From positions 1,798-54,939 of the forward strand of contig FR902140.1 in NCBI GenBank assembly GCA_000437895.1: 53,142 nucleotides of DNA. Reading direction: 5' to 3'. Below are positions 1-8,194 of this stretch, in pieces; position 1 is the first letter of the stretch, and each line of letters begins with the position of its first letter. This DNA comes from Clostridium sp. CAG:914 (GTDB taxonomy: Bacteria; Bacillota_I; Bacilli_A; RF39; UBA660). Made by a program: the position numbers and the translations under genes. The notes under the pieces were generated by a model. The model saw only the letters and a program-made list of their open reading frames with translations. It was not told the origin of the DNA and searched no databases.

Positions 1-7
1 TCGTCAA

Positions 8-82
8 TGGAGCAGATGAGGGGAGTCAAACCCCCGTCACAGCCTTGGCAAGGCCGTATTCTAATCGTTGAACCACATCTGC
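8..82 (-). tRNA. tRNA-Gly (anticodon GCC)
   Basis: Read on the minus strand, this folds as a complete tRNA. The 7-bp acceptor stem is GCAGATG paired with CATCTGC. The anticodon loop is TTGCCAA, giving anticodon GCC (glycine). The T arm is GGGGG-TTTGACT-CCCC with the usual TTYGA loop, and the CCA end is encoded in the genome. The gene ends 7 bases from the window edge, so a further tRNA downstream on the same strand cannot be excluded. Confidence 0.93.
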
Positions 83-166
83 ATGTGTATTAATTATTAC
101 ATAAATTTGTTTAAAAATCAACCATTTTATGCAATTTTAGTGTATAATTAATTTAGGTGATTAAAA

Positions 167-1474
167 ATGTTTGAAAATTTAAGTGACAGATTACAGGGTA
201 TTGCTCATAAAATAAAAGGATATGGAAAAATTACAGAAGATAATATTTCTGAAATGATGAGAGAAATAAGATTGTCCCTATTGGAAGCAGATGTTAATTA
301 TAAAGTAGTTAAAGAATTTACTAATACAGTTAAAGAGAAAGCGCTCGGAACAGAAGTTGCTAATAGTATATCTCCAGGAGATTTGTTTGTAAAAATAGTT
401 CGCGATGAACTTCAAAATCTTCTTGGTGGAGAAAATGTACCAATAAAAACAGATGGCAACCCTACAATAACTATGCTGGTAGGTCTACAAGGGTCTGGTA
501 AAACTACTACTATAGGTAAACTAGCTAATTTATTAAGAAAAAAATATAAAAAGAAACCATTACTCGTAGCATGTGATGTTTATAGACCAGCAGCTATAGA
601 TCAATTAATACAAATTGGTAAAGAACTTAATATAGAGGTATACTCTGAAGGAAAAGTTAATCCTGTGGATATAGCACGTAATGGTGTTAAATATGCAAAA
701 GATAATGGCTTTGATTATGTATTAATAGATACAGCTGGAAGATTACATATTGATAACGAATTAATGGATGAATTAGACAATATAGTTAGAGAAGTTAATC
801 CTCATGAAATTCTATTAATAATAGATGCTATGATGGGGCAAGATGCAATCAATGTTATTACTGGTTTTAATGATAAACTATCTCTAACAGGTGTAATATT
901 AACTAAACTAGATGGAGATACTCGAGGTGGAGTAGCTTTATCTGTAAGACATTTAACAAATATTCCAATTAAATATATAGGTATTAGCGAAAAAATGGAT
1001 GGATTAACAGAGTTTTATCCAGATAGAATGGCTAATCGAATAATTGGTATGGGTGATGTTATATCTTTAGTAGAAAAAGTTCAGAATGAAATTGATGAAA
1101 AAGAAGCAGAAAAACTTGCTAAAAAAATGAAAAAAGGTAATTTCGATTTAGAAGATTTTTTAAGTCAATTAAATCAAATAAAAAAACTTGGACCATTAGA
1201 AAATTTAATTAAATTAATACCTGGAGCTAAGAAAATGGGATTAAATAATGTAAATATTGATCCAAAGCAAATGAAACACATTGAAGCAATTATTTTGTCA
1301 ATGACTAAAGAAGAAAGACAAAATCCAAATATTCTCAAAGCAAGTAGAAAACAAAGAATAGCAAAAGGTTCAGGTAGAACGGTTACAGAAGTTAATGCAC
1401 TACTTAACCAGTTTGAACAAATGAAACAAATGATGAAAATGGTTAGTAATGGAAACTTTAAAATGCCATTCTAA
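167..1474 (+). CDS. ffh: Signal recognition particle GTPase Ffh (SRP54)
   Basis: The GTPase subunit of the signal recognition particle binds signal peptides of nascent membrane and secreted proteins, and with 4.5S RNA and FtsY delivers ribosomes to the Sec translocon. Visible domains are the helical N domain (about 1-90), the G domain with P-loop GLQGSGKTT (106-114), DTAGR (188-192) and TKLDGD (246-251), and the methionine-rich M domain (about 296-435) ending in a Met-rich tail. The length of 435 residues is typical of the family. A TATAAT -10 box lies at 143-148, and AGGTGA at 155-160 serves as ribosome binding site. No YlxM-like gene precedes it. A terminator follows. Confidence 0.97.
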   Translation: MFENLSDRLQGIAHKIKGYGKITEDNISEMMREIRLSLLEADVNYKVVKEFTNTVKEKALGTEVANSISPGDLFVKIVRDELQNLLGGENVPIKTDGNPTITMLVGLQGSGKTTTIGKLANLLRKKYKKKPLLVACDVYRPAAIDQLIQIGKELNIEVYSEGKVNPVDIARNGVKYAKDNGFDYVLIDTAGRLHIDNELMDELDNIVREVNPHEILLIIDAMMGQDAINVITGFNDKLSLTGVILTKLDGDTRGGVALSVRHLTNIPIKYIGISEKMDGLTEFYPDRMANRIIGMGDVISLVEKVQNEIDEKEAEKLAKKMKKGNFDLEDFLSQLNQIKKLGPLENLIKLIPGAKKMGLNNVNIDPKQMKHIEAIILSMTKEERQNPNILKASRKQRIAKGSGRTVTEVNALLNQFEQMKQMMKMVSNGNFKMPF

Positions 1475-1483
1475 TAAAAAATA

Positions 1484-1519
1484 AAAAAGCATAAGGAATT
1501 AAAAATCCAAATGCTTTTT
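1484..1519. terminator. Bidirectional terminator between ffh and the SDR gene
   Basis: AAAAAGCAT (1484-1492) pairs with ATGCTTTTT (1511-1519), and an inner GGA/TCC pairing extends the stem. A-run on one side and T-run on the other let it serve both convergent genes. Confidence 0.75.
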
Positions 1520-1530
1520 CTTTACATAAA

Positions 1531-2274
1531 TTAAAGAATAAGTCCTCCATCAACAGCAATTATTGCTCCAGTAGTGAATTTTGATAAATCACTTGCTAAA
1601 TACAAATAAGTTCCAGCTAAATCACTAGGTATAGCTGCTCTTCCTAATGGAGTCATTCTTTTTAAGTATCCTTCCATTTCATCATTAACATTATCTTCAG
1701 TCATCTTTGTTTTAACAACACCAGGAGCGACAGCATTAACCCTTATATTATATTTACCAAGTTCCTTAGCACAACTCTTAGTTATTCCATTAATGGCAAA
1801 TTTACTTGCCGTATAAGCTACTTGATTTGGACTACCATAAGTTCCTACCATAGAACTTGTATTAATTATAGAACCTCCCGTTTCTTTCATATACTTAACA
1901 GCCTCTTTAGTACATCTAAAGGTACCATTTGTATTAACATTCATTAAATTAATAAAATCTTCTTCCGTAGTATCAAGTAATGATTTAGCAAAACAAACTC
2001 CAGCATTATTTACTAGTATATCTATTTTACCAAATTCTTTGTATATACTTTCCATAAAATTTGAAACTTCTTCTGCCTTAGTAATATCTAATTTTCTTGG
2101 AACTATCCTAGCATCTTTATTTTCTAAAATTAACTTATTAGCTCCCTCTTTTGCAGATGCTTCAGTTATACCACACATCACTACTGTAGCTTTTTCTTTT
2201 GCAAATAAGTTGCATATTTCATATCCTATTCCTGTAGAACCACCAGTTACAATAGCTATTTTATTTTCTAACAT
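1531..2274 (-). CDS. Short-chain dehydrogenase/reductase, FabG-like
   Basis: A classical SDR oxidoreductase of 247 residues that uses NAD(P)H to interconvert an alcohol and a ketone. The sequence shows the Rossmann glycine motif TGGSTGIG (10-17), NNAG (89-92), the catalytic Ser near 140-141 and the YxxxK pair Y154/K158, followed by the PG segment typical of cofactor binding. The start is set by AGGAGG read on the minus strand at 2283-2288, 8 bases upstream. The family includes 3-oxoacyl-ACP reductases and hydroxysteroid dehydrogenases. No fatty-acid genes surround it, so the substrate cannot be assigned. It stands alone and converges on ffh. Confidence 0.88.
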   Translation of the reverse strand: MLENKIAIVTGGSTGIGYEICNLFAKEKATVVMCGITEASAKEGANKLILENKDARIVPRKLDITKAEEVSNFMESIYKEFGKIDILVNNAGVCFAKSLLDTTEEDFINLMNVNTNGTFRCTKEAVKYMKETGGSIINTSSMVGTYGSPNQVAYTASKFAINGITKSCAKELGKYNIRVNAVAPGVVKTKMTEDNVNDEMEGYLKRMTPLGRAAIPSDLAGTYLYLASDLSKFTTGAIIAVDGGLIL

Positions 2275-2427
2275 TTTCTATTCCTCCTAAAAATAATTAT
2301 ATATAATGATATAAGATAAAACAAGAATAAATAGTAATTTTACATTTTTATTACATTATAACTGTGATATTTATAATATATCAAATATCTATATATTCAT
2401 ATTATATTGTAGATAGGAGGAATAGAA

Positions 2428-2658
2428 ATGTTTTATAATGATGGTTTGAGACAAGACGGTGGATATGACGATATAGATATCAATATAACTAACCAAAATG
2501 TTAATACTAATATGAATACTAATACCAATATGAATATGAACGTAAATGAAGGCTATCCAATGGGAACAGTTTCTGGTCCAATAATTGAACCAGGTAGAGA
2601 AAGATGCGTTCAAAGAAATATTTTTCATGAGGTTAAACATGGTTGCCCTTTTATGTAA
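2428..2658 (+). pseudogene. CotD-like spore-coat protein gene, 5' part, interrupted by the integrated element
   Basis: This open frame encodes an Asn/Met-rich N-terminal tail followed by a PIIEP...RCVQ...FHEVKH segment that resembles the start of the CotD spore-coat domain. It then runs out abruptly as GCPFM and a stop. The last six codons come from the inserted element. The true host portion is 2428-2640 (71 codons); its continuation lies at 9006-9134 in the same frame. Together they give a 113-residue protein ending in a His/Cys-rich tail. AGGAGG at 2416-2421 is the ribosome binding site. The upstream sequence CATATTATA (2398-2406) could match a sporulation-type -10, but in DNA this AT-rich that is weak evidence. 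Whether this organism sporulates is unknown. Confidence 0.8.
2637..2655. other. attL: left junction of the integrated serine-integrase element
   Basis: The core ACATG (2637-2641) is followed after one base by TTGCCC (2643-2648). The same arrangement, ACATG-n-TTGCCC, occurs at 9002-9013. Host coat-gene sequence lies to the left and element sequence to the right. TTGCCCTTTT (2643-2652) is the left-end arm of the reconstructed attP. Crossover must lie within the shared ACATG, because position 2642 (G) differs from 9007 (T). Confidence 0.8.
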
Positions 2659-2695
2659 AATTTAATAATAAAAATAAACAAATTTATCATTTGTA

Positions 2696-2704
2696 TGTTA
2701 TAAT
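2696..2704 (+). promoter_or_regulatory. Extended -10 promoter for dfx
   Basis: TG-T-TATAAT: the TG at 2696-2697 and the TATAAT at 2699-2704 form an extended -10 element. No convincing -35 is visible. It lies inside the element, so dfx expression would not depend on the interrupted host gene. Confidence 0.55.
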
Positions 2705-2745
2705 ATGTATATAATAATAAACTACTAAAAAAGGAGAGAATTTAA

Positions 2746-3126
2746 ATGAAAGAAACAATAAAATTTTACAAATGTCCAATATGTCAAAATATAATAGAAG
2801 CTATAGAAGGAAATATTGAAAATATTACTTGTTGTAATCAACAATTAGAAGAAATAAAAGCCAACACATGTGATGCGTCAAAAGAAAAACATGTACCAGT
2901 ATATACAAAAGAAGGAGATAATATAATCGTTGAAGTTGGAGAAACACTACATCCAATGGATTCAGATCATTATATTATGTGGATAGTCCAAGTTGAAGAT
3001 GATAAAATTACTAGAATAGCTCTTCAACCAAATCAAAAACCACAATGTACATTTAAGTACATAGAAGGATCAATAATATATGCTTATTGTAATAAACATG
3101 GCTTATGGAAAAAAATAATTAATTAG
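2746..3126 (+). CDS. dfx: Desulfoferrodoxin (superoxide reductase, two-iron type)
   Basis: Superoxide reductase reduces superoxide to hydrogen peroxide in the cytoplasm without releasing oxygen, a defence typical of anaerobes. The N-terminal desulforedoxin-like domain carries the four-cysteine Fe(SCys)4 site: C10, C13, C29 and C30. The catalytic domain carries the expected Fe(His)4Cys ligands: H49 in KHVPV, H69 in LHPM, H75 in DHY, and C115/H118 in YCNKHG. The 126-residue length matches the family. An AAGGAG ribosome binding site precedes the start. It is the first gene inside the element's left end and has its own promoter and terminator, so it looks like cargo. Confidence 0.95.
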   Translation: MKETIKFYKCPICQNIIEAIEGNIENITCCNQQLEEIKANTCDASKEKHVPVYTKEGDNIIVEVGETLHPMDSDHYIMWIVQVEDDKITRIALQPNQKPQCTFKYIEGSIIYAYCNKHGLWKKIIN

Positions 3127-3133
3127 TCTAAGC

Positions 3134-3165
3134 AAATAACTATCAAAAAAAGATAGTTATTTTAT
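3134..3165 (+). terminator. Rho-independent terminator after dfx
   Basis: AAATAACTATC (3134-3144) pairs with GATAGTTATTT (3152-3162) around a 7-A loop, followed by a short T stretch. Confidence 0.75.
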
Positions 3166-3221
3166 CATAAATAATAATATGATACATAGAATATTATGCA
3201 GAAAAATCTATGGAGGTAAAT

Positions 3222-5702
3222 ATGGAAAATGAAGAAAAAGATAAATTAAAAGAATTCAAAGGATTAACTAATAATGAAGTTGTTATATCAAGAGAAAAAA
3301 ACGGATCAAATATTCAACAACAAAGAAAGAAAGAATCACTAATAAATAAAATATTAAGTATATTTAAAGAACCTATGTTTTTACTATTAATAATAGCAGC
3401 TAGTGTATATTTTATTGTTGGAGAATATGGCGATGGTATAACAATGTTAATATTTGTTTTAGCAGTATGCACAATAGAGTTTATTCAAGAAACAAAAACA
3501 GATAAAGCCTTAGAAGAATTAAATAAATTATCATCACTAAATGTTAAAGTAATAAGAAATGGTAAAAAAGAAATAATTAATAGTGAAGAAATAGTCGTCG
3601 GAGACATTGTCATTCTAGAAGAAGGAGACAGAGTACCAGCTGATGGAAAAATATTGTATACTCAAAGCTTAGGTATTAATGAGTCTTCACTAACTGGAGA
3701 ATCAGAGATAGTATATAAAAATAAAGAAGAAGATTTAAAAAATCATTTTAAATTAAATATGTGCTATTCTGGTACAGATGTAGTAAACGGTTTAGGAATA
3801 ATAGAAGTAACATCAGTAGGAAAAAATACAGAGTTTGGTTTAATCGGACAATCATTAAATAACATAAAGAAAGAAAAAACGCCTTTAGAAAAGCAAATTA
3901 ACAAATTAGTGTTTATTTGTACCATAGTAAGTATAACAGTATTTATTTTGACAATTATTATTAATTATATCAATCATCCAGAACTAACACCAACAAAAAG
4001 AATAGTAGATTCTCTATTGGCAGGAATCACCATAGCTATGGCAACAATACCAGAAGAGATACCGGTAATATTAACTGTTTTCTTGGCAATGGGATCATGG
4101 TCATTAACCAAAAAGAATACATTAACCAAAAATATGAAAGCAATAGAGACTCTAGGAACAGTAAATGTATTATGTACAGATAAAACTGGAACTATAACAG
4201 AAAATAAAATGATTGTTGAAGATATATATACCAATAGTGAAACATTTATAAAAACATTGTATCAATCTTGTCCCCAAGTAGCATACGATCCAATGGAAAT
4301 AGCTTTAAAAAAATATTGCCAAGAAAACGAAAAAATAAATACAGGTTCCATAACTAAAGAGTATCCATTTAAAGCAGAAACTAAGATGATGGGACAAATA
4401 TGGAATAATAAAGAACTATGTGTAAAGGGAGCATATGAAAATGTATTACCATTATGCAATTTAGACGAAGAAAATTACAAACAAGTCAAAAGTAAAATAA
4501 ACGAATATTCAAAAGAAGGATATAGAGTTCTAGCCATAGCTAAAAATGATAACTTAAAAAACATACCCAATAGTTTAACTGAAGCAAAATTAACATTTGA
4601 AGGCTTAGTAGCTCTATATGATCCTCCAAGAAAAGGTGTTAAAGAATCATTAGAAGAATGTTATTCTGCTGGCATTAGAGTAATTATGATAACTGGAGAC
4701 AATGGCAAAACAGCTGCATCTATAGCTAAAAAAATAAATTTAAATAACTATGACGAAGTAATTACAGGTCTTGAATTAGAAGCAATGTCAGATGATGAAT
4801 TATTTGAAAGAGTTAAAACAACCAATATTTTTGCCAGAGTATACCCAAATCATAAAATGAGAATTGTAAATGCCTTACAAAGAAATAATCTAATCGTAGC
4901 AATGACAGGTGACGGAGTAAATGATGCCCCAGCCTTAAAAAAAGCAAATATAGGCATTGCCATGGGACAAAGAGGTACAAACGTAGCAAAAGAATCAGCA
5001 GACATAATTTTATTAGATGATAACTTCAATACAATAGTAAAAGCTATAGGAAAAGGTAGAAGTATATATAAAAATATCCAATCTGCCATTTCATATGTAA
5101 TAGCCATTCACATACCTTTAGCCCTTCTAAGCTTATTTGTTCCAATATTTAAATTACCAACCCTTTTATTACCTATTCATGTGATGCTTCTAGAGTTATT
5201 AATTGATCCTACATCATCAATAATATTTCAAAGAATAAAGCCCACTCCAAGTATAATGTTAGAAAAACCAAGAAATATAGATGAACCAATATTAAATTTA
5301 AAAACTACCATAAGGAATATATTACAAGGAATACTGATTTTTATAGTAACATTCATAACTTACTTATATCTGATAAAAAATAATACAAATATAAACTTAT
5401 CTATAACAATAACATATACAATATTAGTATTATCAATAATATTAATTGCTTATCAATTAAAAAGTAATAACTCTACAATAAAATCATTTCTAGAAGGATT
5501 AAAAGATAAAATATCATTAATGGTAAATACCACAATTTTATTAGGACTACTTCTACTTATATATATACCTTTTCTTAATAAAACAGCAAATACACACCCC
5601 TTAGAGTTAAAACATTGGATATATATAATATTGCTAACATTATTAGCAGTACTTCCATTTGACATTATGAAAATAAATAAAACTAAGAATTTAGAAAATT
5701 AA
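3222..5702 (+). CDS. P-type cation-transporting ATPase (P2 type, probably Ca2+)
   Basis: A membrane pump that couples ATP hydrolysis to cation export through an aspartyl-phosphate intermediate. I chose the ATG at 3222 because GGAGGT at 3213-3218 is an ideal ribosome binding site for it and would lie inside the coding region of the in-frame ATG at 3210. Motifs are TGES (158-161, actuator), PEEIP in the ion-binding membrane helix (277-281), phosphorylated Asp320 in DKTGT, and TGDGVND (562-568). Paired N-terminal helices and a hydrophobic C-terminal block give about 8-10 membrane segments. PEEIP rather than PEGLP leaves ion specificity open; Ca2+ is the best guess. No heavy-metal-binding domain is present. 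It lies inside the element. Confidence 0.93.
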   Translation: MENEEKDKLKEFKGLTNNEVVISREKNGSNIQQQRKKESLINKILSIFKEPMFLLLIIAASVYFIVGEYGDGITMLIFVLAVCTIEFIQETKTDKALEELNKLSSLNVKVIRNGKKEIINSEEIVVGDIVILEEGDRVPADGKILYTQSLGINESSLTGESEIVYKNKEEDLKNHFKLNMCYSGTDVVNGLGIIEVTSVGKNTEFGLIGQSLNNIKKEKTPLEKQINKLVFICTIVSITVFILTIIINYINHPELTPTKRIVDSLLAGITIAMATIPEEIPVILTVFLAMGSWSLTKKNTLTKNMKAIETLGTVNVLCTDKTGTITENKMIVEDIYTNSETFIKTLYQSCPQVAYDPMEIALKKYCQENEKINTGSITKEYPFKAETKMMGQIWNNKELCVKGAYENVLPLCNLDEENYKQVKSKINEYSKEGYRVLAIAKNDNLKNIPNSLTEAKLTFEGLVALYDPPRKGVKESLEECYSAGIRVIMITGDNGKTAASIAKKINLNNYDEVITGLELEAMSDDELFERVKTTNIFARVYPNHKMRIVNALQRNNLIVAMTGDGVNDAPALKKANIGIAMGQRGTNVAKESADIILLDDNFNTIVKAIGKGRSIYKNIQSAISYVIAIHIPLALLSLFVPIFKLPTLLLPIHVMLLELLIDPTSSIIFQRIKPTPSIMLEKPRNIDEPILNLKTTIRNILQGILIFIVTFITYLYLIKNNTNINLSITITYTILVLSIILIAYQLKSNNSTIKSFLEGLKDKISLMVNTTILLGLLLLIYIPFLNKTANTHPLELKHWIYIILLTLLAVLPFDIMKINKTKNLEN

Positions 5703-5722
5703 TATTTCTAAATTCTATTTTT
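5687..5722 (+). terminator. Terminator overlapping the ATPase stop codon
   Basis: GAATTTAGAAA (5687-5697) pairs with TTTCTAAATTC (5705-5715), followed by TATTTTTATTT. The left arm lies inside the last codons of the ATPase gene. Confidence 0.75.
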
Positions 5723-5752
5723 ATTTAATAAGTTTATATAGAGGTATTAACT

Positions 5753-5890
5753 ATGAATAAATATAAAATAAAATTTATTTATAATAAAGGAAATGATATA
5801 AATGATGTTTTTATTAAAACATTAAGTAAAGAACTAGAAAATAAAATATACAAAGAATCACTAATAGAAAGTGATAAAAATGTTAAATAA
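5753..5890 (+). CDS. Small 45-residue protein preceding the serine recombinase
   Basis: A short reading frame, MNKYKIKFIYNKGND..., of 45 residues with GAGGT (5741-5745) as ribosome binding site. Its last 11 bases overlap the start of the recombinase (ATG 5880), an arrangement that suggests translational coupling. I do not recognise the protein. It is charged, lysine-rich and has no membrane segment. Small ORFs directly upstream of large serine recombinases are common in Firmicute elements, so a role as recombination accessory factor or merely as translational leader is possible but inferred only from position. Confidence 0.55.
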   Translation: MNKYKIKFIYNKGNDINDVFIKTLSKELENKIYKESLIESDKNVK

Positions 5891-7451
5891 TAATTACCTA
5901 GTAGGTCTGTATATAAGACTATCACGTGAAGATGAAGATAAAACACATGAAAGTGAAAGTATAAGTAATCAAAAAAGTTTATTACTTCAATATACCAAAG
6001 AAAATAATTTAAAAGTATATGATATGTATATAGATGATGGCTATTCAGGAACAAATTTTAATAGACCTAATTTTAATAGATTAATAAAGGATATAGAATT
6101 AGGGAAAATAAATATGGTTATTACCAAAGATATGTCCAGATTAGGAAGAGATTATATAGGTACAGGTAATTTAATCGAAAGGTATTTTCCAGAACATAAT
6201 GTAAGATATATAGCCATAACAGATAATATAGATACATTTTTAGATAGTTCCAACAATGATATTGCTCCATTTAAAGCAATAATGAATGATATGTATGCCA
6301 AAGACATATCCAAGAAAATAAAATCTAGCCTAAAAGCAAAACAAAAAGAAGGTAAGTGGGTAGGAAGCAAAACTCCATTCGGATATATTAAAGATCCAAA
6401 CAATAAAAATCATTTAATTATAGAAGAAGAACAAGCACATATTGTAAAAAGAATATATAATATGTGTTTAGATGGACTATCATTTTATAAGATATCTAAA
6501 GAATTAACCAACGAAGGTATTAAAACACCAGCCCAATATTACGAATATAAATGGAGAAGTAATTATAATTGTAAATATGGCATGTGGCATTCAAAAACAA
6601 TATATGATATTTTAACAAACAGAATATACACAGGAGATACAGTACAAAATAAACGAACTAAAGTTAATTACAAAATAAAGAAAATTATTAAAAATAAACC
6701 AAGCCAATATATAGTGGTAGAAAACACCCATGAAGCTATCATAGATAAAGAAATGTTCTACGAAGTACAAAAAAGAATTCCTAAAAATGTAGGTAGAAGT
6801 GAAAAAAAAGAAACACATCTACTAGATGGACTTCTATATTGTGGAGATTGTGGACATCGAATATCGATAGGATCAAGAAGAAAAAAAGATAATAGATGTT
6901 ATACAATATGTAATTATTATAGAACTTACATAAAGCAAAAACTATGTACAGCACATTCTAATAATTATGATGACTTAGAAGAAGTAATATTGAGACTACT
7001 TAAAATTAATTGTTTAAAATATATAGATGGTAAAAGAATAAAAGAAAAAGTATTACATAAAATTAATAATAATAATGTAGACAAGAGTAAAAAAGAAATT
7101 AAGTTATTAGAACAAGATATTATTCGTATTAATGAAGTATTAGATAATATTTACTTAGATAAACTTAACAAAGTAATCAATAATGATCAATTTAATAGGG
7201 TTAAAGTAAAACTCGAAAATGAATTAAATATTAAACAAGATAGGTTATTAAAGTTAGTAGAGTATAGTAATTATACTTGTAATAAAGTAGAACAAAATAA
7301 AAAGATAGATGATTTAATTGATGACTTCTTATCTATGAAAAATCCTAGCAGGGAACTTATTGTTGGACTTGTAGATAGGGTAAATATTTATAAAGATAAA
7401 AAAATAGATGTAAAAGTAAGTTTTAAAATAACCATAGGAACAAATGCTTGA
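5880..7451 (+). CDS. Large serine recombinase / integrase of the element
   Basis: A 523-residue site-specific recombinase of the large serine family (TndX/TnpX/phiC31-like). The catalytic domain holds nucleophile Ser15 (in YIRLSRED) and the SRLGRD motif (86-91). The central recombinase DNA-binding domain is followed by a zinc ribbon with C321, C324, C340/C344 and C356, then a lysine-rich coiled-coil region and a C-terminal segment resembling DUF4368. I chose ATG 5880; a GTG at 5871 in the same frame has poorer context. All parts appear intact, so it may still be active. It is the obvious candidate for the enzyme that inserted the element at the coat-like gene. Confidence 0.95.
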   Translation: MLNNNYLVGLYIRLSREDEDKTHESESISNQKSLLLQYTKENNLKVYDMYIDDGYSGTNFNRPNFNRLIKDIELGKINMVITKDMSRLGRDYIGTGNLIERYFPEHNVRYIAITDNIDTFLDSSNNDIAPFKAIMNDMYAKDISKKIKSSLKAKQKEGKWVGSKTPFGYIKDPNNKNHLIIEEEQAHIVKRIYNMCLDGLSFYKISKELTNEGIKTPAQYYEYKWRSNYNCKYGMWHSKTIYDILTNRIYTGDTVQNKRTKVNYKIKKIIKNKPSQYIVVENTHEAIIDKEMFYEVQKRIPKNVGRSEKKETHLLDGLLYCGDCGHRISIGSRRKKDNRCYTICNYYRTYIKQKLCTAHSNNYDDLEEVILRLLKINCLKYIDGKRIKEKVLHKINNNNVDKSKKEIKLLEQDIIRINEVLDNIYLDKLNKVINNDQFNRVKVKLENELNIKQDRLLKLVEYSNYTCNKVEQNKKIDDLIDDFLSMKNPSRELIVGLVDRVNIYKDKKIDVKVSFKITIGTNA

Positions 7452-7492
7452 TATAAATAAATTTATTTTAATGCTGAATATAGGGGGTAAAT

Positions 7493-7652
7493 ATGGAACA
7501 AAATAAAGTAGACACAATTACAAAATTATTTGAAGTATACAAAATTAGAAATGTTTAGAATGTGAAGAAAAAGATTATTATTTCAGGTAGGTGACGTTAT
7601 ATCAGCATTAACTGGAAGTATATTTCAAAAAGACACTAGACGGATTTAAAAA
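7493..7652 (+). pseudogene. Decayed BRO-N / phage antirepressor-like gene fragment
   Basis: An ATG at 7493 with AGGGGGT upstream opens MEQNKVDTITKLFEVYKIRNV and then meets an in-frame TAG at 7556. Continuing across frames recovers ECEEKDYYF (7559-7585) and, after a further shift, VGDVISALTGS (about 7590-7619). In that order these match the opening of BRO-N/DinD-like phage antirepressor proteins as I remember them (KLFEG..IR..W....EDYYFSVVDVISALT). The rest of the domain is gone. This is a remnant, probably from a prophage stage of the element. The identification comes from short motif matches only. Confidence 0.5.
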
Positions 7653-7751
7653 TAAAATACATATATTATTGAAAATGTTTGTATCATAAAAAATATATTA
7701 AAAGTATAAAATGATTAAATTTAATGCATATATTTTATAAAGGAGGGTTTT

Positions 7752-8120
7752 ATGTTACCAAATATACCCCCTAAATTATTCTCAATCAGTGCAGTAGCAA
7801 TAGGCTATCTTTTAATAGATGATACAACTGCTAATGAGCAAAATGCCCTAGGAAACTGGCTTATGTTAGTGGCACAGGTATTATCCACTAATGCTTTTTA
7901 TCGAGCATTAATGCAAGAAAGAGGATTAGAACCAAGGGAATCCACAGAATCTGGAAAAAATAATTCGTATTCTTTTGGAAATAATAGTAATTATTTTAAT
8001 AATAACTTTAATGGTAAAACTGATTCCCAAACTGAATATAATGAAACAATAATTATGTTAGAAAAGATGATTAGAGCTCTAGAAAAGGAAATATGTGAAA
8101 TAAAAAAGAAAATGAATTAA
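7752..8120 (+). CDS. Unknown protein with hydrophobic N-terminus and C-terminal coiled coil
   Basis: I do not recognise this 122-residue protein. An AAGGAGGG ribosome binding site stands right before it. The N-terminal half begins LPNIPPKLFSISAVAIGYLLIDD and contains a weakly hydrophobic stretch near 9-22 and another in NWLMLVAQVLSTNAF. The middle is low-complexity Asn/Ser, and the last 25 residues form a charged heptad-like helix (MLEKMIRALEKEICEIKKKMN). This suggests a small oligomeric membrane-associated protein. It sits inside the element between the antirepressor remnant and the NERD gene, about 70 bases from each. Confidence 0.65.
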   Translation: MLPNIPPKLFSISAVAIGYLLIDDTTANEQNALGNWLMLVAQVLSTNAFYRALMQERGLEPRESTESGKNNSYSFGNNSNYFNNNFNGKTDSQTEYNETIIMLEKMIRALEKEICEIKKKMN

Positions 8121-8194
8121 CATTAAGTAAGAGATATTATAATTGATAGAAAATAAGTAATTAATGATATAATATTTTTGAAAGGAAGTTTATT

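Noticed and set aside
2389..2640. An 83-codon open frame on the minus strand opposite the coat-like gene
   Set aside because: It is the mirror of the repetitive Asn/Met codons; it has no ribosome binding site and no recognisable motif.
3210..3221. An upstream ATG giving the P-type ATPase four extra residues
   Set aside because: The GGAGGT ribosome binding site for the ATG at 3222 lies inside this extension, and nothing supports initiation at 3210.
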